In this document: in pieces, positions 1 to 8,875 of the stretch
How positions within the stretch are numbered: the first letter of the stretch is position 1
How the letters are laid out: each line of letters opens with the position of its first letter
DNA from: JAGWRI01 sp963728785
GTDB lineage: Bacteria > Gemmatimonadota > Gemmatimonadetes > Gemmatimonadales > Gemmatimonadaceae
Direction of reading: 5' to 3'
Length of the DNA: 64,000 nt
Assembly: GCA_963728785.1 (NCBI GenBank)
Contig: CAVSKV010000002.1
Span: forward strand, 1,178,001-1,242,000
The notes under the pieces: generated by a model
What the model was told of the DNA's origin: nothing
What the model saw: only the letters and a program-made list of their open reading frames with translations
The model's database searches: none
Program-made: the position numbers and the translations under genes

Positions 1-362
1 GCGGGGGAGAGTGCGAGCACGCGGACGGCGTACCGGCAGGTCACCCAGGCGATCACGCCCAGCAGCACCACGTTGAGCAACTTGAGCCAGACGAGGTTGG
101 CCGGAAACGGCGGAACGATGTTCCAGAATAGCGCGAGGAGCAGAGGATAGCCGGGCGGATAATGGACGGCCGCCGGCATGCCCGGCAGATTGAGGAATCG
201 GTAGCCGTGCCCGGTGGCCAGCGATTTGGCGAGGATCGTGTACAGGCCGTCGTCGTAGAACCCGCCCACGGGCAGGGAGTTCAGTGCGATCAGGCCCACG
301 ATGAGTGCGATCAGCGCCGCCATGGCCTCTGCGCGTATCACGATCCGGTTGCTGTCGGTCAC
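1..362 (-). CDS. Membrane glycosyltransferase, N-terminal part (ArnT/PMT-like), truncated by window edge
   Basis: The reading frame runs off the left edge, so only about 120 N-terminal residues are visible. They hold a hydrophobic helix at roughly residues 14-32, then a loop with the acidic motif FYDDGLYTILAKSLATGHGY and a short YPPGYPLLLALFW stretch, then further hydrophobic segments. An Asp-Asp/Glu pair in the first periplasmic loop followed by a P-P-G-Y-P turn is typical of GT39/GT83-like integral membrane transferases that use polyprenyl-phosphate sugars (known of the family). I infer such an enzyme; acceptor and sugar cannot be told. The start is a GTG that overlaps the TGA of the upstream glycosylase gene by 4 bases (GTGA), so the two are probably translationally coupled although functionally unrelated. 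Confidence 0.65.
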   Translation of the reverse strand, partial: MTDSNRIVIRAEAMAALIALIVGLIALNSLPVGGFYDDGLYTILAKSLATGHGYRFLNLPGMPAAVHYPPGYPLLLALFWNIVPPFPANLVWLKLLNVVLLGVIAWVTCRYAVRVLALSP

Positions 363-949
363 GTGGACGGATACCGGAAACAGGCGATGAGGTGGTCGTT
401 CACGAGGCCGACGGCTTGCATGAACGCATAGCAGATCGTGGAACCGACGAACCGGAATCCGCGCGCCTTCAGGTCACGGCTCAGGGCATCCGACCGGGCG
501 GTGCGGGCGGGGATGTCGCGCGCCGCGCGCCGCCGGTTCACGATGGGCGTCCCTTGGACGAATCGCCAGACATACGCGTCGAACGTGCCGAACTCGCGCT
601 GTACGGCGAGCAACGCCCGGGCGTTCGATACCGCGCTTTCCACTTTGAGGCGGTTGCGGACGATCCCCGGGTTACCGAGCAGCCGCCCCACGCGCGAGGG
701 CGTGAACCGGGCTACCGCCGTCGGATCGAATCGTGCGAACGACGCGCGGTACGCGTCGCGCTTGCGCAGGATCGTCTCCCAACTCAGGCCCGCCTGCGCG
801 CCCTCGAGCACCAGGAATTCGAACAATACCCGGTCGTCGTGCACGGGCACGCCCCATTCCGCATCGTGGTACGCGATCCCGAGCGGCGTGGTCGCCCATG
901 CGCAGCGCTTGAGCGATGACGACGGACCGTGCGAGGAGGCGGCGGGCAT
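359..949 (-). CDS. tag: DNA-3-methyladenine glycosylase I
   Basis: A 196-residue base-excision repair enzyme that removes 3-methyladenine from alkylated DNA in the cytoplasm. The N-terminal part carries the family signature C16-A-W-A followed by YHDAEWG (residues 27-33), then LFEFLVLEGAQAGLSWETIL with the HhH-type core. The zinc site of E. coli Tag (Cys4, His17, His175, Cys179) can be matched to C16, H28, H186 and C190 here, so the fold looks complete. Length is normal (about 190). The first Met at 949 is used; a Ser/His-rich stretch of about 13 residues precedes the conserved block, so a slightly later start is possible but no better one is evident. The stop overlaps the next gene's GTG start. 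Confidence 0.93.
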   Translation of the reverse strand: MPAASSHGPSSSLKRCAWATTPLGIAYHDAEWGVPVHDDRVLFEFLVLEGAQAGLSWETILRKRDAYRASFARFDPTAVARFTPSRVGRLLGNPGIVRNRLKVESAVSNARALLAVQREFGTFDAYVWRFVQGTPIVNRRRAARDIPARTARSDALSRDLKARGFRFVGSTICYAFMQAVGLVNDHLIACFRYPST

Positions 950-993
950 CGGCCTTCAACCTGCGCCTAGTGCGCGGGAAAGTAAACGGGGCG

Positions 994-1083
994 CTATTCG
1001 TGCCGGATGGCGTCGATGGGCGACAGGCGGGCCGCCTTGATGGCCGGATAGAGGCCGAAGCCGATGGCGGGGGCGAGTGCTAC
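994..1083 (-). pseudogene. 3' remnant of a MacB/FtsX-type ABC transporter permease
   Basis: Directly downstream of the 784-residue barrel gene, on the same strand, an open frame reads LAPAIGFGLYPAIKAARL and ends SPIDAIRHE-stop (TAG at 994-996). This is the canonical C-terminal end of MacB-family permeases, where the last transmembrane helix passes into a GLxPAxxAARLxPIxALRxE tail (known of the family). No start codon or upstream part of such a permease exists here: the frame is cut within about 30 codons by the end of the neighbouring gene. I read it as the leftover of a deleted or rearranged permease gene, marking an old breakpoint near 1085. Too short to be functional. Confidence 0.6.
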
Positions 1084-1090
1084 GCAGCCG

Positions 1091-3445
1091 CTAGAAACGC
1101 GCTTCGACGTACAGATCCAACCGCCACTGCCTGCGGGGATACAATCCGCGCGCGACGTCGAATCGGAACAGTCCGTCCAGGAAGCTCAGCCCCGTGCCCA
1201 CGCCGCTCATCGGACGTCCCACGTCGCCCAGCCGCGAGCGATCGCCCGCCCACCCCAGGTCGGCGAACACGGTGGGCCGCACTCCGTTGCGATTCAACCC
1301 GAGTTCCGTCCGCGTGAGCCAGTACGCGTTGCCGCGTTGCAGCGTGTCGGGACTCTGGCCGCGCACGGTCTCCGCTCCGCCTAGGTACCAAAGCCTCTGC
1401 GCCGGCAGGGCGCCCACCGAACTGCCGCCAGAGAGCGTGACCGCGCCGGCCAGGGGTCCGAATCCATCGGAGATCGTGAACTCCGCCGAGCCGCGTCCGT
1501 ACGTCGAATCGCCCGCGGCCGCTTCGAGCCGAACATCGGACAGCACGCGGAATCCGTCCGGGTCCTGGCCGTAGTTGTCACGCACGTGGAACGCGCCGCC
1601 GGCATACGCTCCACGGCGAGCCACGATGTTCGGAATGAACGGAGCACCCAGCGACCAGCTGTTTTCTACCGCCGCACTGCGCTCCTGCTCGGCGAACAGC
1701 CGCCAGTCGTAGTTCAGCCCGCGGGTGTTCGTACCACTGAGTTCCACGCCCGACGCGCGATAGTAGAACCCTTCGTCGCGTCCGAAGAGCAGCGCCGACA
1801 GCGAACTGCCGAAGCTCAGCGGGTTCCCCCAGTCGCCCGCCGCCACGAGTCGGTTGTACCCCGTAATGCCGATGGTCCGTGCGCCGTTGCTGCGCGCCAC
1901 GTTCAGTTCGACGTTCGGCTCGCGGTCGGCCACGCCGATGCGTCCGAGCAGCGACCCCATGTAGCCGGCGCCGAACTGTTCGTCCACGCGACCACCTATC
2001 GAGAACCCCTCGATGCGATTGAACCGCATGAGGTCGGCTCCCCAATGGAAGGTGGGCGGCAGGGGCGCGAACTGCGCCTGTGCCGACAGCGACAGCGCTT
2101 CGGCCACCAGCGCATCGCGCTCCGGCGAGCCGAAGATCTCCTCGCCCGGATCGAAGATCGACTTCGGTAGGAGCGGCGAGGTAGCCAACGCCGACCGGTC
2201 GCACGGCACCTGGTACGCTACGGGAAGCCGCGCATCATTGTAGCGGTACGACATGCGCGTGTAGAACCTGGCCGTGTCGCACACCGCCGTGGGCGGCGGC
2301 TTGAGCCCCTGCCGTACCGAGTCGCGCTCGGCGCGCCGCGCCGTACGGCGCTGGTCGCGGATACTGTCCTTGACCGCGTCAGGCAGCGAGTCCGGAATCG
2401 GCTGGACGGCCACGGTGATCGGCGGCAGCGAATCGCGGCCGTTGACCGACGCATACTTGTAGCTCTGCTCCATGCTGAACGGCACGTGCATGAAGCTCAC
2501 CTGGGCGTCGCCTTCGGCGCTCTGCAGCCGGGGCAGCCAGAATCGCCCGTTGTACAGTCCGTATTCGATCGCCACGGCCGTAACCTGGGCCTTCATCGGC
2601 GAGATCATCGGCTTCACCCAGAAAGGCACGTCATCCATGCTGTGGGGGTCGTCCTGCTGCGCCACCGCCCAGATATCCATGGGCACCGCCAGCCGGAACG
2701 CGGCGCGCACGAGCTGGCCGCTGGACACGTCGAACCAGAGTGAGCCCACGACCACGTTCCACTCCGGCCGCCGTGGACGGACCTTGAGTTCGCGGAGTTG
2801 AATGACCGTGCCGTCGGGCATACGGAAGCGTACGGAATCGCCGGTGGCATAGGTGTAATACGCTTCGGCGCCCTCGGCCAACGGATGTACGATCTCGCGT
2901 TCGTCCACCTGGGCCTTGGCCACACCGCCGCCGATCCAGAGAGATTCATAGCCGGGGAAATAGGGAATCGCCCCGCCCTCATCGGCGTTCATCTCGGCGT
3001 CGGCCGAGTCCTGCGCTTCTTCGGGTGCAATCGGAATGGTCGTGCGGGCGCCTTTGATTTCCACCCAGGCGCCCACGCCGCGCTGCCATCGCACGTGGGC
3101 CACGTCCTCATGGCGGAACATCAGCCGGTCGCGTCCGATCTTCGAGAACCCGAGCCCCGCCGAAATGCGCTGGTACGACATCGCGTCGTAGGCTACGAGC
3201 GCTGAGTCCTGCCGCAGGCGCGCCGCGCGCGCCCGCAGCAGCAGCGTGCCAGCAGCCGAGTCGTGGAACGCAGTGCGCAGCAGCTCGGGCGTGACCGGAA
3301 TCCGCCGCGGCACGTTCTTCTCACGGCGCGTCGTATCGGACCGGCCAATCGTGATGCTGACGGAGTGCTTCTTGCTGGCGCTGTCGGTGCTCGACCTGAC
3401 CTGAACCTGGAGCGCCAATGCGGCCGCGGCGACGAGAGCGAACAT
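1091..3445 (-). CDS. Outer-membrane protein with Omp85/bacterial surface antigen C-terminal barrel
   Basis: A 784-residue protein. The N-terminus (MFALVAAAALALQVQV) is a short export signal. Residues about 40-420 form a soluble region without a family I recognise, rich in beta-prone stretches and with a basic linker of Arg/Ala/Asp repeats near residues 360-385. The C-terminal third alternates short hydrophobic strands and polar turns, contains LWYLGGAETVRGQ, close to the LGGxxxxRGY signature of Omp85/BamA/two-partner secretion barrels, and ends in a terminal Phe (LYVEARF), the usual outer-membrane insertion signal. I infer an outer-membrane protein of the surface-antigen barrel class; no POTRA domain is evident. 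Role unknown. The next gene downstream is only a permease remnant. Confidence 0.6.
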   Translation of the reverse strand: MFALVAAAALALQVQVRSSTDSASKKHSVSITIGRSDTTRREKNVPRRIPVTPELLRTAFHDSAAGTLLLRARAARLRQDSALVAYDAMSYQRISAGLGFSKIGRDRLMFRHEDVAHVRWQRGVGAWVEIKGARTTIPIAPEEAQDSADAEMNADEGGAIPYFPGYESLWIGGGVAKAQVDEREIVHPLAEGAEAYYTYATGDSVRFRMPDGTVIQLRELKVRPRRPEWNVVVGSLWFDVSSGQLVRAAFRLAVPMDIWAVAQQDDPHSMDDVPFWVKPMISPMKAQVTAVAIEYGLYNGRFWLPRLQSAEGDAQVSFMHVPFSMEQSYKYASVNGRDSLPPITVAVQPIPDSLPDAVKDSIRDQRRTARRAERDSVRQGLKPPPTAVCDTARFYTRMSYRYNDARLPVAYQVPCDRSALATSPLLPKSIFDPGEEIFGSPERDALVAEALSLSAQAQFAPLPPTFHWGADLMRFNRIEGFSIGGRVDEQFGAGYMGSLLGRIGVADREPNVELNVARSNGARTIGITGYNRLVAAGDWGNPLSFGSSLSALLFGRDEGFYYRASGVELSGTNTRGLNYDWRLFAEQERSAAVENSWSLGAPFIPNIVARRGAYAGGAFHVRDNYGQDPDGFRVLSDVRLEAAAGDSTYGRGSAEFTISDGFGPLAGAVTLSGGSSVGALPAQRLWYLGGAETVRGQSPDTLQRGNAYWLTRTELGLNRNGVRPTVFADLGWAGDRSRLGDVGRPMSGVGTGLSFLDGLFRFDVARGLYPRRQWRLDLYVEARF

Positions 3446-3498
3446 CGGGATGGGCTAGAGGATCTGCCGCTCCCTACGCCGTCCTCGCTCCCCGTGTT

Positions 3499-4746
3499 TC
3501 AGGGCAACACGCCCGGCCGCGACGAGGCCGGCTTGGGCCGGTGCTGCTGTGCCCGATACAGGTCGAGCGCGTGGCGCCGGGCCAGGGCCTGAACCTCGGC
3601 GGCTCGCTCGTGCGCACCCGGAAGCTGCGCGCCCGTCAGCGTCAGCGCGACGGCGATCGCTCCGCCGAACACCAACCCGGCGTGCGGTACGACGCGCTGT
3701 CCCTGCTGCCGCTCCTCCACCTGCCGGGCCAGCGCCGGATACCGCCGCTGCAACGACACCGTGATCACGATGACGCTGATGCCGAACGTGGCGAGCACGA
3801 TCGGAAAGCTCATTGCCGTGCGGAACACGTCGAACGCCAGATAGGCCAGATAGACGAAGACCCCGAGGGCACCGAACACCGCGAACGTCGGGCGGTGAAG
3901 CAGGAGCGACAGCGCGAAGAGCCCCACGGCCAACACGGGAAGCGCATGGCGCAGATTCCCCATCGCATGCCATTCGACGAGCACGGCGAACACCAGCGTG
4001 AACAGCCCAACGAGATAGACCCACTGCGCATAGTCTTCGTCGTCGCGCGGGTGCCGGTCAACCCAGTAGCCGCACGCCACGAGCACCACGCCCGACACGA
4101 GCGCAACCCATCCCACCATGTCACCCACGATGTCGGGATCGAGAAACAGGGGCATCGCGTGCCCTATCGTCAGCGGGAGCGCGATCGCCACGGGAAGTGC
4201 GAGGGCCGCAAAATGGACGCGGCGCAATGCCATCAGTGCGGCCAGCGCAGTGGCGAGATCGGGCGGAATCCAGCGCAGGACCTCCAGGACGTCGATCTGC
4301 GCAACATACGGCAAGCCGCGCTGGATCTCCGGTTCGTACCAGAGACCGGCCAGGCTGAGCAGGCTCCACATCACCGCCGGCGCCATGGCCACGGCGAGCA
4401 GCACGCCCAGCGCCGACGCGATCCGGAACCCGAGACGGCCGGTGATGCGCGCCGTGAGGATGAAGATGCCCGCGTATAGCAGCGACACGCCGAGAACGCC
4501 CGCCGGGCCGAGGGCTTGCCACCGGTCGATGATGAACCATCCGAAGGCGAACACCACGGCGGCGGCGCCGACGTAGTAGGCGATGAAGACCGCGTTGAGG
4601 CCTCGGCGGGGTTCGGAGGCCGGTTCGGGGCCGACCCCCTCCGGCATCGCGCGAAGCGCGGCCAGTTGCTCGGCGGTGATGATGCCTCGGGCGACGGCGT
4701 CCTCGAGACGGGAGAGCGGTACCTGCTGCTCGCTGCGATCGGTCAT
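3499..4746 (-). CDS. Multipass membrane protein of unknown function (DUF2157-like)
   Basis: A 415-residue protein with a short cytoplasmic N-terminal segment (SRLEDAVARGIITAEQLAALRAM, residues about 11-34) that resembles the small helical domain of DUF2157 proteins, followed by about ten hydrophobic helices with few charged residues. The tail after residue 350 is basic and polar. The start ATG at 4746 is preceded by GGAGG with an 8-base gap, a good ribosome site. Nothing catalytic is visible. It lies between the DedA gene and the outer-membrane barrel gene on the same strand, with 53 bases to the latter, so cotranscription is possible. Function not assigned. Confidence 0.55.
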   Translation of the reverse strand: MTDRSEQQVPLSRLEDAVARGIITAEQLAALRAMPEGVGPEPASEPRRGLNAVFIAYYVGAAAVVFAFGWFIIDRWQALGPAGVLGVSLLYAGIFILTARITGRLGFRIASALGVLLAVAMAPAVMWSLLSLAGLWYEPEIQRGLPYVAQIDVLEVLRWIPPDLATALAALMALRRVHFAALALPVAIALPLTIGHAMPLFLDPDIVGDMVGWVALVSGVVLVACGYWVDRHPRDDEDYAQWVYLVGLFTLVFAVLVEWHAMGNLRHALPVLAVGLFALSLLLHRPTFAVFGALGVFVYLAYLAFDVFRTAMSFPIVLATFGISVIVITVSLQRRYPALARQVEERQQGQRVVPHAGLVFGGAIAVALTLTGAQLPGAHERAAEVQALARRHALDLYRAQQHRPKPASSRPGVLP

Positions 4747-4822
4747 GCTGGCCTCCGGGGGTGGAGATCACGACCTGTATGCTCCTACGCACCAATGCGG
4801 CGCCTTTGGGGCGCCTCCAACG

Positions 4823-5383
4823 TCATTCCGCGTCCAGCACCTCGACCGTGTGCTCTTCCACGTGCCGGCGGCGGGCGATGAGGTACACGACGATCCCCAC
4901 CGCGAACAGGCCGATCATGAACGGCAGCTCGTGCACGCGCGGGTGCCATCCGAGCGCGCGCGTGGTGCGCCCCACCCCCCAGCCGGCAGACGTGAACAGC
5001 AACGCCCAGAGGAACGCGCTGATGGCGCTTCCGATCAGGTAGAGGACCACCGGCAGTCGCGCCGCCCCGCATGCGATCGGCAGGGTGAAGCGGAGCCCGT
5101 AGGCGAACCGTACGGCCAGCGACGACCGCCACGGATGCCGGCGCACCACGCGCAGCGCGCGCAGGATCACCCGGCGCAGCACCGGCCACCGTTCACGCAG
5201 CCAGCGGCCGCGCCACCGGCCCAGGTAGTACAGCACGATGTCGGCCGTCCAGACGCCGGCCGCCACCCAGAGCACGACGAGCGAGAACCGCAGGTGGTGG
5301 TTGTGCGCCGCCAGCCCGCCGATCATCGGCGAAGTCTCTTCGGTGATGATGCCCGTGGCCCCAAGCGTGATGTAGGCCCACAA
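4823..5383 (-). CDS. DedA/VTT-domain membrane protein
   Basis: 186 residues from a TTG start, with LWVAAGVWTADIVLYYLGRWRGR, VRFAYGLRFTLPIACGAARL and a following glycine-rich helix, matching the DedA (SNARE-associated, VTT) family of small inner-membrane proteins thought to act as lipid scramblases/flippases. About four hydrophobic helices remain. The frame stays open upstream of 5383 and encodes a further hydrophobic stretch (IIVPLLLQTLSHL); a strong GGAGG sits at about 5452-5456, followed only by CTG, ATC or GTC codons, so the true start may be a non-standard codon about 20 residues upstream. That would give the usual DedA length of about 205. A hairpin separates it from the RND gene. Confidence 0.72.
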   Translation of the reverse strand: MWAYITLGATGIITEETSPMIGGLAAHNHHLRFSLVVLWVAAGVWTADIVLYYLGRWRGRWLRERWPVLRRVILRALRVVRRHPWRSSLAVRFAYGLRFTLPIACGAARLPVVLYLIGSAISAFLWALLFTSAGWGVGRTTRALGWHPRVHELPFMIGLFAVGIVVYLIARRRHVEEHTVEVLDAE

Positions 5384-5474
5384 TCTCTGCAGATGCGTGG
5401 ACGACTCGCTCAGGTGCGACAGCGTTTGGAGCAGCAGGGGGACGATGATCAGTCCTCCGTTACGTGGGGAACGT

Positions 5475-5499
5475 GAGGCCCGGCCGAACGCCGGACCTC
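5475..5499. terminator. GC-rich hairpin between RND efflux operon and dedA
   Basis: GAGG-C-CCGGC and GCCGG-A-CCTC form a ten-position stem with a single C/A mismatch around the 5-base loop CGAAC. It lies about 60 bases after the RND stop codon, in the direction of transcription of that operon. There is no U-tract on either strand, so it is at best a weak intrinsic terminator or an mRNA 3' end protector. Confidence 0.4.
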
Positions 5500-5556
5500 C
5501 AATCTATCCTCTCCGGGGCGGCGACGGTGTCGGGAATGCCGCGGACCCACAGCCGG

Positions 5557-8500
5557 CTAATCGTCCCCCATCGCCGGTGCTGCCGCCACGCCGGCCGGCA
5601 CCCGGTGCTCCGCCGTGTGAGGCGGCGTCAGCCCCAGCTTCCGCGCCAGCCCCGAGCGCCACGCGTCCATGATCTCGTAGAACGTCGGGATCACGAGCAG
5701 AGTGAGCAGCGTCGACGTGATGACGCCGCCGATGACGGCCACGCCGAGCGGGGCCCGGAACTGCGCGCCCTCGCCGCGTCCCAGCGCCACGGGCACCATG
5801 CCGGCGATCAGAGCGAACGTGGTCATCAGGATGGGCCGCAGCCGGATCGCGCCGGCTTCGATAAGGGCCTCGCGCAATGGCGTGCCCTGCTCTTCGCGCG
5901 ACCATTTGGCAAAGTCGATCAGCAGGATCGCGTTCTTGGCCACGATGCCCATGAGCAGGATCACGCCGATCAGCGACATGATGTTGATCGTGTAGCCGGT
6001 GAGCGCCAGGGCCAGCATCACGCCGATGAGCGACAGGGGGAGCGACACCATGATCGCCAGCGGATCGAGGAACGAGCCGAACTGAACGACCAGGATCAGA
6101 TACATGAGCAACACGGCTACCCCAAGCGCCGAGAAGATCTGCCCGAAGACCTCGTTCTGGTCCTGCGCATCGCCGCCGTACGACAGACGGACCCCAGGCG
6201 GCAGCTGGAGCTTGTCGAGGCGCGATTGGATGTCGGCCGTGACGTCACCCGATGCGCGGCCCGACGTGTTGAGTTCCACATCCACTACCCGATCACGATC
6301 GAGGTGGTCGATGATGGCCGGTCCCACACTGTCCACGATCGTTGCCACCTGGCCGAGCGAAATCGTGCTCGGCAGCCCGTTGGGGCCCATGACGACGAGC
6401 GGCAGCTGCCGCAGGTCGGCGGCGCGCGTACGCGCCTCCGGGGTGAGACGCACTTGGACGTCGCGCGGTTCCCCGCTCGGATCGATCCAGTCACCGGCTT
6501 TGAGGCCCGCGAACGCGGGCCGCAGGGACTGTGCGATCTGCCCCACGGTGATTCCCAGCGCGCCAGCGATCCCGCGGTTGAGCTCGATGTTCAACTCCGG
6601 CTTCTCCCCCTTCGTGGACAGGCCGACGTCCACGGCGCCCGGCACCTGTTTCACGATCTGCTCCACGGTGTCGGCGGCGGCGTTGATCGCGGCCAGGTTG
6701 TCGCCCCGGATCTGCAACTGTAGCTGCTTGCGGCCGCCGCTGAAGTCGTCGGTGAACACGGACAGGGTGATGCCGGCCACGTGCCGGGTCTCGCTACGCA
6801 GTGCGGCCGCGAACTGCATGACGCTCGTCGAGCGCTGGTCGACGGGCACCATCTTCACGTAGATATCGCCCTCGTCCACCTCTCCCGTAGTCTGCGTCCC
6901 GAGCGTCGTGTAGGTGTACCGTACCTCCGGATGCGCGCGAATGAAGCGCGCTGTTTCCTCGGCCTTGAGGCGCGTATAATCCAGATTGGAGCCGGGCGGG
7001 GTCTCGATGTGGACGGTGAGCTCGCTGCGGTCGTCGTCGGGCATGAAGCCCACGCCCACGGTGCGCACGGGCGGCACCAACCGCGGTAGCATCACGAACA
7101 CGGCGATGCCTACCATGCCCGCTCCGAACCGCGCCGGCATCGGCAGCCGTCTGGTGCTCAGGGCGTACACGACGATGGCCACCCCGAGCAACGCCGCCGC
7201 CAGCCCGGTCAACCCGCGGCTTGGCAGCACGAATGCCGCGGCCAGCGTGCCGACGGCGATCGCCACCATGGCTCCCCGGTGGTCCAATGCCCAGGCAATC
7301 ACGCCCCTGTAGTTCTCCGCCTGGCGACCGAACCAGTGGTTGAATCGCACCAACTGGCGGGATATCCACAACCGCTCATTGGCCGCCTTGTGTGGGTCCG
7401 CCCAGTATGCCGACAACATCGGATCGAGCGAGAACGACACGAAAAGGGACACGGCCACGGCGCAGGCGATGGTGAGCGCGAATGGCTTGAACCATTGGCC
7501 CCCGATACCGGGCATGAACCCGATCGGCACGAATACGGCGAGGATGGAAAACGTAGTTGCCGCCACGGCCAATCCGATTTCATCGGTGCCGTCGTGCGCC
7601 GCCGTGTAGTGATCCTTTCCCATCTCCACGTGCCGGACGATGTTCTCGCGCACCACGATGGCGTCGTCGATCAGAATCCCGATCGCCAGCGACAGGCCGA
7701 GCAATGACATCGTCTCGAGCTTGAATCCCAGCACCCAAACGGCAATGAACGACGCGAGCACCGACACGGGGAGCGCGAGGCCGGTGATCACCGTCGAGCG
7801 CCACGAGTTGAGGAACAGGAAGACGACGAGCACGGTGAGCAGGGCGCCGAGGAGCAGGGCCTCCTCCACGTTCCACACCGCCGCCGTTACCCTCGTGCCC
7901 GAGTCCTTGACGACGTCCATCTTCGTGCCCTGGGGCAACGTTTGTTCGATGGCGTCGACTCGGGCGATGATCCTGGCGGCCACGTCGGTGGTGCTGTAGC
8001 CCTTGGCTTTCTTGACGTCGATGCCCACCGCTTGACGATCGTTGTAGAGCGCCATCGTGCGGGGCTCCGCCGTCCCGTCGGTGATCGTCGCCACGTCACC
8101 GAGCCGGATGAGCTGATCGTTCCGCTCGGCCACGACCAGCTGCGAGAACTCGGCCGGTGTTTCCAGCCGGCCCTTGAGACGTATCGAGCGCTCGTCCAGC
8201 GAACCGATCACGCGGCCCACGGGCGCGGAGAGATTCTGGCTCTGGAGCGCCGTGACAACCTGTGCCACGCTCACCCCGACGGCCTGCATGGCGGCGGGAC
8301 GGACCTCAACGGTCAGTTCCCGATCGACGTTCCCGAAGATCTCCACGTCCGCCACGCCGGGGATGGCGCGCAGCTGCCTGGTGATGTCCGGGTCGGCCAG
8401 CCGGGTCAGTTCGGCTGGCGACAGTACGCTCGATGACAGCGCCAGCGAGACGATGGGGCGATCGGTGTCGTTGAACTTCTTGATCACCGGTTCCTTCATC

Positions 8501-8865
8501 TCGTCGGGCAGATCCGAGCGGATTGACGAGATCGCGTCGTGAGCCTCCTGCGTGGCGACGTTGAGATCCTTGTCGTAATAGAATTGGATCAGCACGTTCG
8601 CATAGCCGTCGTACGCCTGGCCGGTAATCTGCTTCACGTCGGCGATCGACGAGAGTTGGTCCTCCACCGGCTTGAGGAGCTGTTTCTCCACGACGTCCGG
8701 CGACGCGCCAGGATAGGGAATGCCTACCGTGACGTACGGTGGCGCCACGTCGGGGAACTCGTCGGTCTTCAGCTTGTAGAGCGCGAACAGCCCGAACACG
8801 GCCAACGTCAGCATCGTCACGACGGTGATCAGCGGCCGCTTGATCGCAAAATCGGAGATGACCAT
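5557..8865 (-). CDS. RND efflux pump inner-membrane transporter (AcrB/HAE1 type), with two extra helices
   Basis: A 1102-residue proton-driven exporter. It begins with the usual N-terminal helix and PDVAPPYVTV/YPGASPDVVEKQ porter signature (residues 36-62), has the transmembrane-4 motif LAIGILIDDAIVV with the proton-relay Asp pair at 400-401, and the second-half repeat. Usual length is 1030-1050. The excess lies at about residues 531-600, where three hydrophobic helices occupy the place of the single helix 7 of AcrB; three for one keeps topology intact. It is the last gene of tetR-tolC-MFP-RND, 10 bases behind the fusion-protein gene. Control is probably by the TetR repressor. Substrates cannot be read from sequence; the DD pair and family fit hydrophobic compounds rather than metals. 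Confidence 0.92.
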   Translation of the reverse strand: MVISDFAIKRPLITVVTMLTLAVFGLFALYKLKTDEFPDVAPPYVTVGIPYPGASPDVVEKQLLKPVEDQLSSIADVKQITGQAYDGYANVLIQFYYDKDLNVATQEAHDAISSIRSDLPDEMKEPVIKKFNDTDRPIVSLALSSSVLSPAELTRLADPDITRQLRAIPGVADVEIFGNVDRELTVEVRPAAMQAVGVSVAQVVTALQSQNLSAPVGRVIGSLDERSIRLKGRLETPAEFSQLVVAERNDQLIRLGDVATITDGTAEPRTMALYNDRQAVGIDVKKAKGYSTTDVAARIIARVDAIEQTLPQGTKMDVVKDSGTRVTAAVWNVEEALLLGALLTVLVVFLFLNSWRSTVITGLALPVSVLASFIAVWVLGFKLETMSLLGLSLAIGILIDDAIVVRENIVRHVEMGKDHYTAAHDGTDEIGLAVAATTFSILAVFVPIGFMPGIGGQWFKPFALTIACAVAVSLFVSFSLDPMLSAYWADPHKAANERLWISRQLVRFNHWFGRQAENYRGVIAWALDHRGAMVAIAVGTLAAAFVLPSRGLTGLAAALLGVAIVVYALSTRRLPMPARFGAGMVGIAVFVMLPRLVPPVRTVGVGFMPDDDRSELTVHIETPPGSNLDYTRLKAEETARFIRAHPEVRYTYTTLGTQTTGEVDEGDIYVKMVPVDQRSTSVMQFAAALRSETRHVAGITLSVFTDDFSGGRKQLQLQIRGDNLAAINAAADTVEQIVKQVPGAVDVGLSTKGEKPELNIELNRGIAGALGITVGQIAQSLRPAFAGLKAGDWIDPSGEPRDVQVRLTPEARTRAADLRQLPLVVMGPNGLPSTISLGQVATIVDSVGPAIIDHLDRDRVVDVELNTSGRASGDVTADIQSRLDKLQLPPGVRLSYGGDAQDQNEVFGQIFSALGVAVLLMYLILVVQFGSFLDPLAIMVSLPLSLIGVMLALALTGYTINIMSLIGVILLMGIVAKNAILLIDFAKWSREEQGTPLREALIEAGAIRLRPILMTTFALIAGMVPVALGRGEGAQFRAPLGVAVIGGVITSTLLTLLVIPTFYEIMDAWRSGLARKLGLTPPHTAEHRVPAGVAAAPAMGDD

Positions 8866-8875
8866 GATCCGCTCG

